The notes under the pieces are model-generated. The model made no database searches and was not told the origin of the DNA. It saw only the letters and a program-made list of their open reading frames with translations. The position numbers were made by a program, and so were the translations under genes. DNA of 64,000 nucleotides, taken from NCBI GenBank assembly GCA_028277885.1, contig JANQFK010000007.1:1-64000 (forward strand), given 5' to 3'. Numbering within the stretch: the first letter of the stretch is position 1; each line of letters begins with the position of its first letter. Shown here one piece after another: positions 51,990-61,867 of the stretch. Source of the DNA: Myxococcota bacterium (lineage in GTDB: Bacteria > Myxococcota_A > UBA9160 > UBA6930).

Positions 51990-52687
51990 GCGCCGGACGC
52001 CAGGTCGTGGTGAGCGGCGGCACGGGCTGCCTGGGCCGCGCCGTGGTGGCCCGCTTCCTCGCCGCCGGCGACCGGGTCCTCGTGCCCTGGATCGTGAAGG
52101 CCGAGGCCGACGCGCTGCGCGCGGCGGAGAGCGAGGCCGCGGAGTCGGGCCGGCTGCACCTCCTCGAGGCCGACGTCGCCGAGGAGGCCGGCGCCGCCCG
52201 AGTCGCCGCGGCGGCTGCGGACGCCGGCGGCGCCCACGTCGTCGTGAACGGGGTCGGCGGCTTCGCGGGCGGCTCCCCGGTGCACGAGACGCCGCTCGAG
52301 GCCTGGGACGCCATGTACCGCATCAACCTGCGCAGCGCGGTGGCGCTCTCCCGCGCGCTGCTGCCGGACATGCTCTCCCGGCGCGCGGGGGTGGTGGTGA
52401 ACGTGGCCTCCCAGGCGGCCGACGCGCGGCCGCCCGGCCTCGCCGCCTACGCGGCCTCGAAGGCCGGCGTGGCGCTGCTCACCGAGACCCTCCAGGCCGA
52501 GGTCGGACCCGAGGGCGTGCGCGTCGTCGCCGTCGCACCGGGCACCATCGACACCCCGGCGAACCGGGCCGCCATGCCCGACGCCGACCCCGCGGCGTGG
52601 ACCTCGCCGGACGCCATCGCCCGGGTGATCCTGTGGCTCGCCAGCGACGAGGCGGCGGCCGTGGGCGGCGCGGTCGTCCCCGTCTGA
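51986..52687 (+). CDS. Short-chain dehydrogenase/reductase
   Basis: 233 residues. Rossmann motif VVVSGGTGCLGRAVVARFLA (TGxxxGxG-like, with G in place of T), NAG-like VVNGVGGFAGG, catalytic Ser in VVNVASQAADA and YxxxK in AAYAASKAGVALLTE; the PG motif reads VAPGTIDTPANR. An NAD(P)-dependent oxidoreductase of unknown substrate. The GTG start overlaps the HEAT gene by GTGA, and a CaiB-type CoA-transferase gene follows after 19 bases, suggesting acyl-CoA-related chemistry. Confidence 0.9.
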   Translation: MSAGRQVVVSGGTGCLGRAVVARFLAAGDRVLVPWIVKAEADALRAAESEAAESGRLHLLEADVAEEAGAARVAAAAADAGGAHVVVNGVGGFAGGSPVHETPLEAWDAMYRINLRSAVALSRALLPDMLSRRAGVVVNVASQAADARPPGLAAYAASKAGVALLTETLQAEVGPEGVRVVAVAPGTIDTPANRAAMPDADPAAWTSPDAIARVILWLASDEAAAVGGAVVPV

Positions 52688-52706
52688 GCCGAGGAGCCCG
52701 GCGCCC

Positions 52707-53936
52707 ATGCGCAAGTCCGACTTCTACCGCGAGGCCCGGAGCGACCTGCGCGGGCCGCTCCACGACCTGCGGGTCGTCGAGGCCACCACGACCTGGGCCG
52801 GGCCGATGTGCGGCTGCATGCTGGCGGACTTCGGGGCCGACGTGATCAAGGTCGAGCACCCCGCCGGCGAGGTGGCGCGCCACGTGCCCCCCTTCCTGCC
52901 GGAGACCGAGCCCCCGCTGGCCACCATGCACGCCGCGGTGAACCGCAACAAGCGCAGCTTCCGCCTCGACATCGGCCGGCCCGAGGGCGCGGAGCTGTTC
53001 CGCCGGCTGGCGGGACGCGCCGACGTGGTGATCGAGAACTTCCGCCCGGGCACCATGGAGCGCTGGGGCCTCGGCTACCGCGAGCTGCGCGCCATGAAGC
53101 ACGACCTGGTGATGGTCTCGATCAGCGGCTGGGGCCAGTTCGGACCCGACGCCGACCGCGCGGGCTACGACCCCCTCGCCCAGGCCGCCGCGGGCTTCCT
53201 CTCCCTGAACGGCTCCCCCGACGGAGAGCCCGTCAAGAGCCCCACCTTCCTGGGCGACGACCTGGCGGGCCTGCACGCCGCCCTGGCGGTGCTCGCGGCA
53301 CTGCGCCACCGCGACGCCACGGGCGAGGGCCAGTGGATCGACGTCTCCCTGCTCGACGCCATGCTGTTCCAGACGCCGGGCTACCTGACCCTCGGCGCCC
53401 TCGGCGTCGAGCCGCCGCGGCTCGGCAACGAGTTCCGCATCGCGGCGCCGGCGAACGTGTACCGCTGCCGCGACGGCCTCGTGATGGCGGGCGTGCTGGT
53501 GGACAAGCACTGGCGCAGCCTGGCCCAGCTGCTCGGCCGCCCGGAGCTCGCCGACGATCCCGGCTACGCCACCGCGCCGGCGCGCATCGCGCGCCGCGGG
53601 GCGGTGGACGGCCTGCTGGCCGACTGGATGGCGGAGCGCTCCGCCGAGGAGGCCGTGCAGGCGTTCCGCGAGCAGGGCCTCCCCGCCACGCCGGTGCGCG
53701 GCTACGCCGAGGCGGCGCGCGACCCCCACGTGCGCGAGCGCGAGATGCTCCAGCGCGTCCCGGTACCGGGGTCGCGCCCGCTGCCCCTGGCCGGGCCCGT
53801 GGCGAAGTTCTCGCGCACGCCGACCCGGGTGCGCGCCGGCGCGCCGCCGCTCGGCGCCCACCAGGACGAGGTGCTCGAGGAGCTCGGCATTCCCGAGTCC
53901 GAGCGCGACGCCCTGCGGCGCGCGGGCATCCTCTAG
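52707..53936 (+). CDS. CaiB/BaiF family CoA-transferase
   Basis: 409 residues, typical for class III CoA-transferases. Hallmarks: LRVVEATTTWAGPMCGCMLA and FGADVIKVEHPAGEVAR at the N terminus, the NRNKRSFRLDIGRPEG segment, VVIENFRPGTMERWGLGY, and the catalytic Asp in KSPTFLGDDLAGLHAA (about residue 182). ATGEGQWIDVSLLDAML follows. It moves CoA between carboxylic acids (formyl-, carnitine-, bile-acid- or succinyl-CoA type); the substrate is unknown. Last gene of the long sahR-metH run. Confidence 0.92.
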   Translation: MRKSDFYREARSDLRGPLHDLRVVEATTTWAGPMCGCMLADFGADVIKVEHPAGEVARHVPPFLPETEPPLATMHAAVNRNKRSFRLDIGRPEGAELFRRLAGRADVVIENFRPGTMERWGLGYRELRAMKHDLVMVSISGWGQFGPDADRAGYDPLAQAAAGFLSLNGSPDGEPVKSPTFLGDDLAGLHAALAVLAALRHRDATGEGQWIDVSLLDAMLFQTPGYLTLGALGVEPPRLGNEFRIAAPANVYRCRDGLVMAGVLVDKHWRSLAQLLGRPELADDPGYATAPARIARRGAVDGLLADWMAERSAEEAVQAFREQGLPATPVRGYAEAARDPHVREREMLQRVPVPGSRPLPLAGPVAKFSRTPTRVRAGAPPLGAHQDEVLEELGIPESERDALRRAGIL

Positions 53937-54020
53937 CCCGGGCTGCCCGCGAGCTGCTCCGGGGCTGCGCGCGAGCTGCCGAGTAGCTGCGTAAGTAGCT
54001 GGATTCCATGGACTTTCCTG

Positions 54021-54049
54021 TTGTCTCCCGGGAGCCGCCGGGGTACAAG
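54021..54049 (+). promoter_or_regulatory. Sigma-70-type promoter for the secreted-protein gene
   Basis: TTGTCT (54021-54026), 17-base spacer and TACAAG (54044-54049). Predicted start is near 54056, giving a leader of about 87 bases. The leader carries GAGCGGAGCGAGC- and GAGC-rich repeats and ends in GGAG six bases before the ATG. Confidence 0.5.
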
Positions 54050-54142
54050 GGACGGGCCCCACTCGACGGGTGGGGGGGAACGCGAGGAGCGGAGCGAGCC
54101 CGAGCCGAGCCGAGAAACGAGCGGAACGAGCTGGAGCTGGAC

Positions 54143-55366
54143 ATGCGGATGCAGAAGATGATGGGGCTCGCCCTGGCGGCCATGCTGGCCATGGGCCTGG
54201 CGGCCGGACCGGCCGCGGCGGACGTGCCGCCCTGGGCACTGATCGGAAACAACCTCGACCTCGACGAGCTGGCGGCGGCCCTCGCCCTGCCCATCGTGAC
54301 GGGCGGCCAGGGTCCGAACGCCATCAAGGCCACCCAGGGCGACGTCATCGTCCTCGACGACAGCGCCATCACCCTGGCCACGGTCACCAACGCGGCCAGC
54401 ACGACCATCGTGCTCAAGGTCGACGCCATCAGCGGCGACCCCAACGCGCCGCTCGTCGGCGGCGACAGCTGGCAGTCCGACTCCTTCGAGTGCCGGCTCA
54501 CCGGGCGCGAGACCACCACCTTCCTGATCGTTCCGGCGGGTCAGGGCTCGATCCTCTACGTGGAGTGCACCGACCCCAGCGCGCAGGCCCGCAACCAGGT
54601 CGTCGCCCTCAAGGCGCAGAACGGCATCCTCTGGGTCGCCGCGGCGGACGCCAACGGCACGGTCCTCGGCTCCGACCTGATCTTCGGGGACGCGGTGGTG
54701 ATCGACCTCGTGGCGGGCCAGGCCTTCAGCTTCGGCGCGATCCCCTTCCAGGCCGGCCAGGGCTTCAACGACGGCGACAAGATCTTCCGCTTCGACGGCT
54801 CGGAGTACGTGCAGTGGCCCAACGTGGTCACCACGAACTTCATCGCCCCGTCCGCGGGCGGCCAGGGCGTCGTGATCGAGGCCGAGCTGATCCTCTTCAC
54901 CCTCGACGGCACCACGGGCAACCCGACGCCGCCGCGGGTCGGGCTCGGCGGCCTCGCCTACGACGACGACGAGAACTTCTTCGACTTCCAGCACGAGTTC
55001 GACTGCTTCGACATCGTGCGGCTGGCGGACATGTCGCTGAACTTCCTGCAGGCCTTCAACGGCGGCAGCCTCTCGGGCCACCTCCAGCTGGTGCCCCAGC
55101 CCCTCGCCACCGCCAACGACGTCCACGACGCCGCCTACGGCGACGCCAACAACAGCCGGCGCCGCCCGGTCCACGGCTGGATCGTCCAGAGCGTGCGGCC
55201 CACGGCGCCCTTCGTGGCCCCGGGCCAGCCCAACCCGCTCCAGGGCAACGCCTTCGCGGTGGGGAACAACGCCGCCTGGGGTCGGCCCCTCAACCAGGGC
55301 CGCGACACGCTGCTGCCCTTCCTGCAGGACCTCCCGCCGGTCCTGGACGCGGACCCGCTGCTCTGA
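54143..55366 (+). CDS. Exported protein of unknown family
   Basis: 407 residues. Clear signal peptide (MRMQKMMGLALAAMLAMGLA with cleavage expected near PAAADV). The mature protein is about 380 residues, acidic, Gly/Asn/Asp-rich and beta-strand-like (GDVIVLDDSAITLATVTNAA, STTIVLKVDAISGDPNAPLV, VVIEAELILFTLDGTTGNPT), with few cysteines and no transmembrane segment. I recognise no catalytic motif or named family. NDVHDAAYGDANNSRRRPVH near the C terminus may be a functional loop. It is a single-gene unit with its own promoter, and could be a substrate of the type II secretion system. The start at 54143 is set by GGAG; the open frame extends to 54008 but would cross the promoter. Confidence 0.75.
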   Translation: MRMQKMMGLALAAMLAMGLAAGPAAADVPPWALIGNNLDLDELAAALALPIVTGGQGPNAIKATQGDVIVLDDSAITLATVTNAASTTIVLKVDAISGDPNAPLVGGDSWQSDSFECRLTGRETTTFLIVPAGQGSILYVECTDPSAQARNQVVALKAQNGILWVAAADANGTVLGSDLIFGDAVVIDLVAGQAFSFGAIPFQAGQGFNDGDKIFRFDGSEYVQWPNVVTTNFIAPSAGGQGVVIEAELILFTLDGTTGNPTPPRVGLGGLAYDDDENFFDFQHEFDCFDIVRLADMSLNFLQAFNGGSLSGHLQLVPQPLATANDVHDAAYGDANNSRRRPVHGWIVQSVRPTAPFVAPGQPNPLQGNAFAVGNNAAWGRPLNQGRDTLLPFLQDLPPVLDADPLL

Positions 55367-55409
55367 ACTTCGCGCAGCCCGCCGAAGGCGGGCCGCGCTG
55401 CGCGCCCGG
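55363..55409 (+). repeat. REP-like structured repeat, copy D1
   Basis: Begins CTGAACTTCGCGC, where TGA is the stop codon of the exported-protein gene. A 7-bp stem (GCCCGCC/GGCGGGC, loop GAA) and the box GCTGCGCGCCCG follow. The arrangement matches copies A and B, which also begin at a stop codon. Confidence 0.75.
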
Positions 55410-55412
55410 TCT

Positions 55413-55471
55413 TCTGGACTCCGCGGGGCCCGAGGCGGGCCCCGCTGCGCGCCCGCCTAGGGCGGGCTTGC
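55413..55471 (+). repeat. REP-like structured repeat, copy D2
   Basis: In tandem with D1: TCTGGACTCCGC, an 8-bp stem (GGGGCCCG/CGGGCCCC), GCTGCGCGC, a second stem (CCCGCC/GGCGGG) and GGCTTGC. TCTGGACT is shared with copy C, and the rest with copy A. Confidence 0.75.
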
Positions 55472-55502
55472 TTCCCGAGAGGATTCGGTCTCCCAGCGGG
55501 TC

Positions 55503-55544
55503 GCGCGCCTGGGGCGCGCTCGGCCGCGCCTCTTGGGCGCGGCC
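55503..55544. terminator. Pair of hairpins between convergent genes
   Basis: GCGCGCC-TGG-GGCGCGC (55503-55519, 7 bp) is followed by GGCCGCGCC-TCTTG-GGCGCGGCC (55522-55544, 9 bp). They lie between the exported-protein gene (plus) and fumC (minus), so they could end transcription from both sides. No T tracts are seen. Confidence 0.4.
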
Positions 55545-55599
55545 CGGTGCGGGGCTCTTCGCCTCGCGTGCCCCGGGGATTTCGTGACGGTCGCTCTGG

Positions 55600-56997
55600 C
55601 TACGACTCGCCCTCGGTCTGGCGACGGGGGTCGAGGAGGGCTTCGAGGTCGGCTTCGGGGAGGTTGGCGCGTTCGCGGGCGACGGCGCGGACGGCGCGGC
55701 CCGAGGCCCAGGCCTGCTTGGCGATCTCGGCGGCGGCGTCGTAGCCGAGGCGGGGTGCCAGGGCGGTCGCCATGGCGAGGCTCTGCTCGACGAAGCCTCC
55801 CGCCCGGGCGGTGTCGGCCTCGAGGCCGGCGACGCACTTGTCCACGAAGACCCGGGAGACGCTGGCGAGGAGCCGGATCGACTCGAGCAGGTTGCGGGCG
55901 ATGAGCGGCATGAAGACGTTGAGCTCGAGGTGTCCGTTCATGCCGCCGAGCGCCACGGCGGCGTCGTTGCCCACGACCTGGGCCGCCACCTGGGTGACGG
56001 ACTCGCAGATCACCGGGTTCACCTTGCCCGGCATGATGGACGAGCCGGGCTGGATGGCGGGGAGCCGCAGCTCGCCGAGACCGCCGCGGGGCCCCGAGGC
56101 GAGCAGCCGCAGGTCGCTCGCGATCTTGAAGAGCGAGACCGCCACGCCGCGCAGGGCGCCGCTGGCGTGCACCGCGGCGTCGCGGGCGCCCTGGGCCTCG
56201 AAGGGATCGCCGGCCCGGCTCCAGGCGAGGCCCGTGAGCTCGCCGAGCTCGGCGAGGGCGAGGTCCGGGAACTCCGCGGGACGGTTCAGCCCGGTCCCCA
56301 CGGCGGTCCCGCCCAGGGCCAGCTCGGCGAGGCCCGGCTCGGCGGCGCGCACCCGCTCGAGGCCCAGCTCGAGCTGCCGCGCGTAGCCGCGGAACTCCTG
56401 GCCCAGGCGCACCGGGGTGGCGTCCATCAGGTGCGTGCGCCCGAGCTTCACCACGTCGTCGAAGGCCCGGGCCTTCTCCGCCAGGGCGACGTGCAGCCCC
56501 TCGAGGGCCGGCACCAGATCCTCGACGAGGGCGCAGCGCGCGGCGACGTGCAGCGCCGTGGGGATCACGTCGTTCGAGGACTGGCTCGCGTTCACGTGGT
56601 CGTTGGGGTGGATGCCCGGCTCCGGAGCACCGCGGAGCTGGACGGCGCGGTGGGCGACGACCTCGTTGGCGTTCATGTTGGTCGAGGTCCCGGAGCCCGT
56701 CTGGAACACGTCCACCACGAAGTGGCGGTCGAGGGCCCCGGCCGCCACCTCGGCGGCGGCGGCCTCGATCCAGCGCGCGCGCTCCGCGTCCACCACGCCG
56801 AGCCGGCGGTTCGCCCGCGCCGCGGCGAGCTTCACCCGGCCCAGCGCCTCCAGGAAGCGACGCGGGAAGCCCTCGCCGCTCACCGGGAAGTTCAGCACGG
56901 CGCGCTGGGTGGACGCCCCCCACAGCGCGTCGGCGGGCACCTCCATCTCGCCCATGGAGTCCCGCTCGATGCGGGTCTCGCGCCCTTCGTCGCTCAC
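55600..56997 (-). CDS. fumC: Class II fumarate hydratase
   Basis: 465 residues, standard size. Conserved blocks of the fumarase/aspartase superfamily: [66 protein letters not shown], and the signature [11 protein letters not shown] with the catalytic serine. It interconverts fumarate and malate in the TCA cycle and, being iron-free, resists oxidants. The GTG at 56997 has AAGGAGG five bases upstream. It is divergent from the rubrerythrin gene and may share an oxidative-stress-related control region; that is inference. Confidence 0.96.
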   Translation of the reverse strand: MSDEGRETRIERDSMGEMEVPADALWGASTQRAVLNFPVSGEGFPRRFLEALGRVKLAAARANRRLGVVDAERARWIEAAAAEVAAGALDRHFVVDVFQTGSGTSTNMNANEVVAHRAVQLRGAPEPGIHPNDHVNASQSSNDVIPTALHVAARCALVEDLVPALEGLHVALAEKARAFDDVVKLGRTHLMDATPVRLGQEFRGYARQLELGLERVRAAEPGLAELALGGTAVGTGLNRPAEFPDLALAELGELTGLAWSRAGDPFEAQGARDAAVHASGALRGVAVSLFKIASDLRLLASGPRGGLGELRLPAIQPGSSIMPGKVNPVICESVTQVAAQVVGNDAAVALGGMNGHLELNVFMPLIARNLLESIRLLASVSRVFVDKCVAGLEADTARAGGFVEQSLAMATALAPRLGYDAAAEIAKQAWASGRAVRAVARERANLPEADLEALLDPRRQTEGES

Positions 56998-57034
56998 GGA
57001 ACCCTCCTTTCCCGGTGGCCCGGCCTCCCTGCAG

Positions 57035-57044
57035 AGTCTAGACT
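57035..57044. promoter_or_regulatory. Palindrome between divergent fumC and rubrerythrin genes
   Basis: AGTCTAGACT is a perfect 10-bp palindrome in the 91-base gap between the two start codons. It contains TAGACT on both strands, which could act as a -10 in each direction, but neither side has a good -35. Possible shared control site; weak. Confidence 0.25.
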
Positions 57045-57088
57045 TCCGGCTCCCGCGCATCAGCGACCGGACAGGAGGGCCCCCGAGC

Positions 57089-57514
<426 letters not shown>

Positions 57515-57574
57515 CGAGGGTTCGGTGCGCGCCGCCCGCCCCCGGCGGGTGCTGCCCCGCACCGAGGTGCCGGC

Positions 57575-58864
57575 TTGAAGGTCCCGCCCCCGGAGCGGCC
57601 CACCGCCGAGTGGGCCTACGAAGACCCGGACTACGCCGACCCCGCCAGCCTGGAGCGCGAGCTGCGCCGCGTGGGCGAGGTCTGCCACCAGTGCCGGCGC
57701 TGCCTGCCCCTGTGCCCGTCGTTCCCGAAGCTCTTCGAGCTGGTGGACGCCACCGACGACGAGATCGCCGGCGTCACGCCGGCGGGCTTCGATGCGGTGA
57801 ACGAGCTCTGCTACCACTGCAAGCTCTGCTACAACCACTGCCCCTACACGCCGCCCCACGAGTGGGACGTGGACTTCCCGGCGCTGATGCGCCGCCACCA
57901 GCTCGAGCGCACGCGCCGCCGCCGCGTGCCCCTGGCGCACAAGCTGACCACCCGCACGGACCTGATCGGAAAGGTCGGCTCCCTGGCGCCGCCGTTGATG
58001 AACTTCGCCAACCGCAACCGGGCCTCCCGGGTGCTGATGGAGAAGACGATCGGGATCCACCGCGACTGGGTGCAGCCCTCCTACCACTTCGAGACCGTGG
58101 ACCGCTGGTTCTCGAGGCGCGGGCCCCGGGGTGACGGCTCGAACGGACGCGCGGTGCTGTTCACGACCTGCTCGGTGAACTACAGCGACCCGGTGGTGGG
58201 CCGCTCGGCGGTCGTGGTGCTGGAGCGCAGCGGGGTCCGGGTCGACGTCGCCTACGAGGGCTGCTGCGGCATGCCCTTCACGGACACCGGCGACCTCGAG
58301 AGCGCGCGGCGCAACGCCCGGCGCAACGTGGAGCGCCTGCGGCCCTTCGTGGACGGGGGGGCGGTGGTGCTGGCCCCCGGGCCCTCCTGCTCGCTGATGC
58401 TGAAGACCGAGTACCCCCGGCTCCTGCCCGACGACGACGGGGCGCGCCGGGTGGCCGAGGCCACGAAGGACCTGATGGAGCACGTCTACGACCTGGCCCG
58501 GGCCAAGACCCTGGACCGTGACTTCGGCGAGCGTCTCGGCGTGGTGGCCTACCATGCCCCCTGCCACCTGCGCGCCCAGAACATCGGCTTCCGCTCCCGG
58601 GACCTGCTCCGGCTCGTGGCCGAGGAGGTGGTGCTGGTGGACGCCTGCTCGGGGGTGGACGGGGCCTGGGGGATGCAGGCGCGCTTCCACGAGGAGTCGC
58701 TGGGCGTGGCGGCGAAGATGCTGAAGCAGATCGAGGCGTCGAAGGCGGAGCACGTGGCCACGGACTGCCCGCTCTCGGCCCTGCGGATCGAGGAGGGCCT
58801 GGGCCGCAAGGCCGTGCACCCCATCGTGCTGCTGCGCCACGCCTACGGGATCCCCGCGGAATGA
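57575..58864 (+). CDS. CCG-domain Fe-S oxidoreductase (GlpC/HdrD-like) of the rubrerythrin-DUF3501 cassette
   Basis: 429 residues. Two N-terminal 4Fe-4S motifs ([12 protein letters not shown] and [12 protein letters not shown]), then two cysteine-rich CCG domains: the first with [16 protein letters not shown], the second with [13 protein letters not shown] and [13 protein letters not shown], where CSG replaces the usual CCG. This is the architecture of GlpC and heterodisulfide reductase HdrD subunits that pass electrons to or from quinones or thiols. Genes of this type recur between a rubrerythrin and DUF3501, as here. The start is the TTG at 57575 with GAGG nine bases upstream; the stop overlaps the DUF3501 ATG. 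Confidence 0.88.
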   Translation: MKVPPPERPTAEWAYEDPDYADPASLERELRRVGEVCHQCRRCLPLCPSFPKLFELVDATDDEIAGVTPAGFDAVNELCYHCKLCYNHCPYTPPHEWDVDFPALMRRHQLERTRRRRVPLAHKLTTRTDLIGKVGSLAPPLMNFANRNRASRVLMEKTIGIHRDWVQPSYHFETVDRWFSRRGPRGDGSNGRAVLFTTCSVNYSDPVVGRSAVVVLERSGVRVDVAYEGCCGMPFTDTGDLESARRNARRNVERLRPFVDGGAVVLAPGPSCSLMLKTEYPRLLPDDDGARRVAEATKDLMEHVYDLARAKTLDRDFGERLGVVAYHAPCHLRAQNIGFRSRDLLRLVAEEVVLVDACSGVDGAWGMQARFHEESLGVAAKMLKQIEASKAEHVATDCPLSALRIEEGLGRKAVHPIVLLRHAYGIPAE

Positions 58865-59742
58865 AGCCCCTCACCCTCCAGGACCTGCCGGACCCCGAGC
58901 GCTACGAGGCGCGCCGCGCGGCGCTGCGCGACGCGGTGATCGCCCACAAGCGCGAGCGCCGCGTCGCCGTGGGCGACCGCGTCTCCCTGGTGTTCGAGGA
59001 CCGCGAGACGCTCCGCTGGCAGGTGCTCGAGATGGCGCGGGTCGAGCGCATCCGCGACCCGCGGCTCCTGCAGCAGGAGCTCGACGTCTACAACGAGCTG
59101 CTCCCCGGGGAGGGCGAGCTGTCGGCCACCCTCTTCATCGAGATCACCGACCTCGCCGAGATCCGGCCCGAGCTCGACCGGCTGATCGGCATCGACGAGC
59201 ACGTGGTGCTGCGCCTGGGCGAGGGCGACGGGGCGGAGACCGTGGCGGCGCGCTTCGACGAGAAGCAGCTCGAGGAGGACCGGATCGCGGCGGTCCAGTA
59301 CGTGCGCTTCCCGCTCTCGGCGGCGCAGCGCGAGCGCCTCGCGGACGCGTCCTGTCCGGTGCGCGTCTGCGTCGAGCACCCGAACTACCGCGCCGAGGCG
59401 CGGCTCGAGGCGGCCACCCGGGCGAGCCTGCTGCGGGACCTCGCCGGCGGCGGACCGCCCCTGCTGGAGCTTCCCGGCGAGCCCGCCGCGAGGGCGCCCG
59501 ACGCCCCGGTCGCCGTGAGCGACACGCTGCGGGCCTGGCGGCGCGGCCCGGACCACATCGACATCGAGCCGCGGGAGCCCGTGCACGACCTCGCCGAGGC
59601 GCCGCCCGCCCTGCTGGCCGAGGTCACGCGGCTCGCTGCGGAGCTGGCCGGACGGCTCGGCGCCGAGGGCGGCGAAGACTGGGAGCTCGCCGTGGATCTC
59701 GCCGAGCGCCCGGTGCGTTGGCGGCTCTCGCCGCGGCGCTGA
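58861..59742 (+). CDS. DUF3501 family protein with extra C-terminal domain
   Basis: 293 residues. The first 195 or so match DUF3501: [60 protein letters not shown], and [22 protein letters not shown]3501 proteins are usually about 190 residues, so the last 95 or so, after an Ala/Pro linker, are additional: [20 protein letters not shown] and [21 protein letters not shown] do not recognise that domain. It overlaps the Fe-S gene by ATGA. The function of the cassette is unproven; peroxide reduction through the rubrerythrin is a reasonable model. Confidence 0.85.
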   Translation: MKPLTLQDLPDPERYEARRAALRDAVIAHKRERRVAVGDRVSLVFEDRETLRWQVLEMARVERIRDPRLLQQELDVYNELLPGEGELSATLFIEITDLAEIRPELDRLIGIDEHVVLRLGEGDGAETVAARFDEKQLEEDRIAAVQYVRFPLSAAQRERLADASCPVRVCVEHPNYRAEARLEAATRASLLRDLAGGGPPLLELPGEPAARAPDAPVAVSDTLRAWRRGPDHIDIEPREPVHDLAEAPPALLAEVTRLAAELAGRLGAEGGEDWELAVDLAERPVRWRLSPRR

Positions 59743-59745
59743 GCC

Positions 59746-60087
59746 CTACTGGATCCGCGCCCGGCCCGCGAACCCCTCCTCGTAGCCGTGGAACCACTCG
59801 AGCCGCTCCTCGGGCCAGCGCCAGCAGTAGCAGCCGGCGCCCGAGTCGAAGTCCACCAGCCACAGGCCCTTCACGTCCACGCCGAGGGCCTCCATCTCCC
59901 GGGTCCAGCGCTCCACCACGTAGCGCAGCTCCTCCTCGAGGGGGCCGCGCTCGGGCGAGTCCTCGGGCAGCGCGTCGCGCCGCTCGAGCAGCGCGTCGCT
60001 CTCCGAGACCGCGCGGGCGGTGCGCTCGCGCACCTCGGGCAGCAGCTCCCGGGCCGCCTCGAGGCTCCAGCAGCGGGCCTCGGCCAA
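59746..60087 (-). CDS. DUF2203 family protein
   Basis: 113 residues. N-terminal WSLEAARELLPEVRERTARA and the diagnostic C-terminal block GLWLVDFDSGAGCYCWRWPE followed by EWFHGYEEGFAGR. A small cytoplasmic protein of unknown function, with conserved Cys and Trp residues in the core block. The TTG start directly follows the mlaD stop (TAGTTG), so it is the last gene of the Mla operon. Convergent with DUF3501, three bases away. Confidence 0.88.
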   Translation of the reverse strand: MAEARCWSLEAARELLPEVRERTARAVSESDALLERRDALPEDSPERGPLEEELRYVVERWTREMEALGVDVKGLWLVDFDSGAGCYCWRWPEERLEWFHGYEEGFAGRARIQ

Positions 60088-61029
60088 CTAGCTGCCCCCG
60101 TCCGAAGCGATCCGCACCAGGGAGCGCACCACCAGACTGCGCTGGGCGCCGCCCACCAGGATCTTGAGGTCCTCGTACAGGGTCGGGTCCGTGAGCAGCA
60201 GGCCGAGGGTACCCTCGCCGCTGTTGACCTTCGCCAGGATCTCGTTCAGCCCCGCGCCGGCCTGGACGGCCTGCATCACCAGGTCCTGCTCGCCCGTCGG
60301 GTCGTAGATCAGGCTGTGGATGATGCCCTCCCCTTCCACCACCTCCTCGAGGATGCCCTCGAGGAGCGCGAGGGAGCGCTCGATGCTCTCGACGCCGCTG
60401 CCGGCGTAGCGGTCGTAGATCAGGCTGTGGAGCAGGCCGTCGCCGGTCTGCACCTCCTGCACGATCTGGGAGACGCCGGCGATGGAGTCCGCGATGCCCT
60501 TGCCGCCCATGGAGACGCCGAAGTCCTCGACGACCTGGTTCACGTTGGCGGCCAGCCGCGCGATGTTGTCGATGGCCTCGGTGCCGCGCTGGACCGCCTC
60601 GTTGATGTCGAGGGGGCTCACCGAGGGCACCTCCTCCCCCTCGCCGAGCACGCGGCCGAAGTCCGTCCCCATGGAGAGCTCGACGTACTTGTCGCCCAGC
60701 AGGCCGATGGTGCCGATGCTGGCCACGGTGTCCGTGCGCACGCGGTCCTGGACGCCGGCGTCGATCTGGAGCACCACCCGCACCGGCGGCAGCTGCTCCT
60801 CGAGGGGCGAGAAGGTCACGAACTCCACGCTCCCCACGTCCCGGCCCGCCAGGCGCACCGGCGCTCCCGCGGTGAGGCCCTGCACGTTGTGGAAGTAGGT
60901 GACCAGCCGGTAGCGCTCGCGCAGGAACCCCTGCTCGGCCGAGAAGGAGAACACGATCACCCCGAGGACCACCAGGGTGGCGAGCACGAAGGCGCCGACC
61001 ACCAGGCTGAGGCGTCGATTTCCGTCCAT
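60088..61029 (-). CDS. mlaD: MCE-domain phospholipid-transport protein MlaD
   Basis: 313 residues. N-terminal membrane anchor (LSLVVGAFVLATLVVLGVIV), then the MCE domain at about residues 38-115 (VTYFHNVQGLTAGAPVRLAG, VGSVEFVTFSPLEEQLPPVR, DTVASIGTIGLLGDKYVELS). The remaining 180 residues are helical with repeats (DGLLHSLIYDRYAGSGVESI; EGIIHSLIYDPTGEQDLVMQ), a longer C-terminal part than E. coli MlaD, so it may form an extended tube. Binds lipids in the periplasm for the MlaFE transporter. It lies 25 bases after mlaF. Confidence 0.92.
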   Translation of the reverse strand: MDGNRRLSLVVGAFVLATLVVLGVIVFSFSAEQGFLRERYRLVTYFHNVQGLTAGAPVRLAGRDVGSVEFVTFSPLEEQLPPVRVVLQIDAGVQDRVRTDTVASIGTIGLLGDKYVELSMGTDFGRVLGEGEEVPSVSPLDINEAVQRGTEAIDNIARLAANVNQVVEDFGVSMGGKGIADSIAGVSQIVQEVQTGDGLLHSLIYDRYAGSGVESIERSLALLEGILEEVVEGEGIIHSLIYDPTGEQDLVMQAVQAGAGLNEILAKVNSGEGTLGLLLTDPTLYEDLKILVGGAQRSLVVRSLVRIASDGGS

Positions 61030-61054
61030 GATGCTCCTCTCCGCGGGCGGGCGC

Positions 61055-61867
61055 TCAGGGCGCCGCGCCCGCCTCCTCGCCGGGATGGCTCGCCGGGGCC
61101 GTGGGATCCGAGCTGCCCTCCAGGAACTCCCGAAGCTCGGGATGGTCGAGATCGCGCAGCTCCTCGGCGCCGACCTCGAGCACGAAGCGGCCGCCGCGCA
61201 GCAGCGCCACCCGGTCCGAGATGTCCTGGCACAGCGGCATGTCGTGGGTGACCACCACCGAGGTCACCTGGAGCCGGCGCTGCAGGTCGCGGATCAGCCC
61301 GCCGATGCGCCGCGAGTTGGCCGGGTCGAGCCCCGTGGTGGGCTCGTCGTAGAGGATGATGCGGGGCTGGAGCGCGATGGCGCGCGCCACCCCCACCCGC
61401 TTGCGCATGCCTCCCGAGAGCTCCGAGGGCAGCAGCTCCTCGATGCCCGCCAGCCCCACGCCCTCCAGGCACTCCGCGACCCGCCGGCGAATCTCGTCCT
61501 CGTCGGCGCGCCAGTGCTCGCGCAGCGGGTAGGCGATGTTCTCCCGCACGTTGAGCGAGTCGAACAAGGCGGCGCCCTGGAACACCATGCCGAAGCCCTT
61601 GCGCACCTCCACGAGCTCGCGCTCCGAGAGCCGGCTCACCTCCTGGCCGAACACGAACACCTGGCCCGAGTCCGGCCGCAGCAGCCCGATCATGTGCTTC
61701 AGGCACACGGACTTGCCCGAGCCCGAGCCGCCCAGGATCGTGTAGGTCTCGCCCTCGCGGATGCGCAGGCTCACGCCGCGCAGCACCGGGCGCCCGCCGA
61801 AGGCCTTGCGCAGCTCGCGGCACTCCACCGCGGGCACCGCCGAGGCCTCCGGCGCCACGCCGCTCAC
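61055..61867 (-). CDS. mlaF: ABC transporter ATP-binding protein MlaF
   Basis: 270 residues. Walker A ILGGSGSGKSVCLKHMIGLL, Q-loop VFQGAALFDSLNVRENIAYP, signature ELSGGMRKRVGVARAIALQP, Walker B IILYDEPTTGLDP and the H-loop VVVTHDMPLCQDISDRVALL. The LSGGM signature and AALFDSLTV-like Q-loop are typical of MlaF. It drives phospholipid movement with MlaE and MlaD. The GTG at 61867 overlaps the mlaE stop by GTGA. Confidence 0.94.
   Translation of the reverse strand: MSGVAPEASAVPAVECRELRKAFGGRPVLRGVSLRIREGETYTILGGSGSGKSVCLKHMIGLLRPDSGQVFVFGQEVSRLSERELVEVRKGFGMVFQGAALFDSLNVRENIAYPLREHWRADEDEIRRRVAECLEGVGLAGIEELLPSELSGGMRKRVGVARAIALQPRIILYDEPTTGLDPANSRRIGGLIRDLQRRLQVTSVVVTHDMPLCQDISDRVALLRGGRFVLEVGAEELRDLDHPELREFLEGSSDPTAPASHPGEEAGAAP

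Noticed and set aside
52707..53936. Carnitine or bile-acid degradation locus
   Set aside because: Only a generic CaiB/BaiF transferase and an SDR are present; no acyl-CoA dehydrogenase, ligase or hydratase accompanies them.
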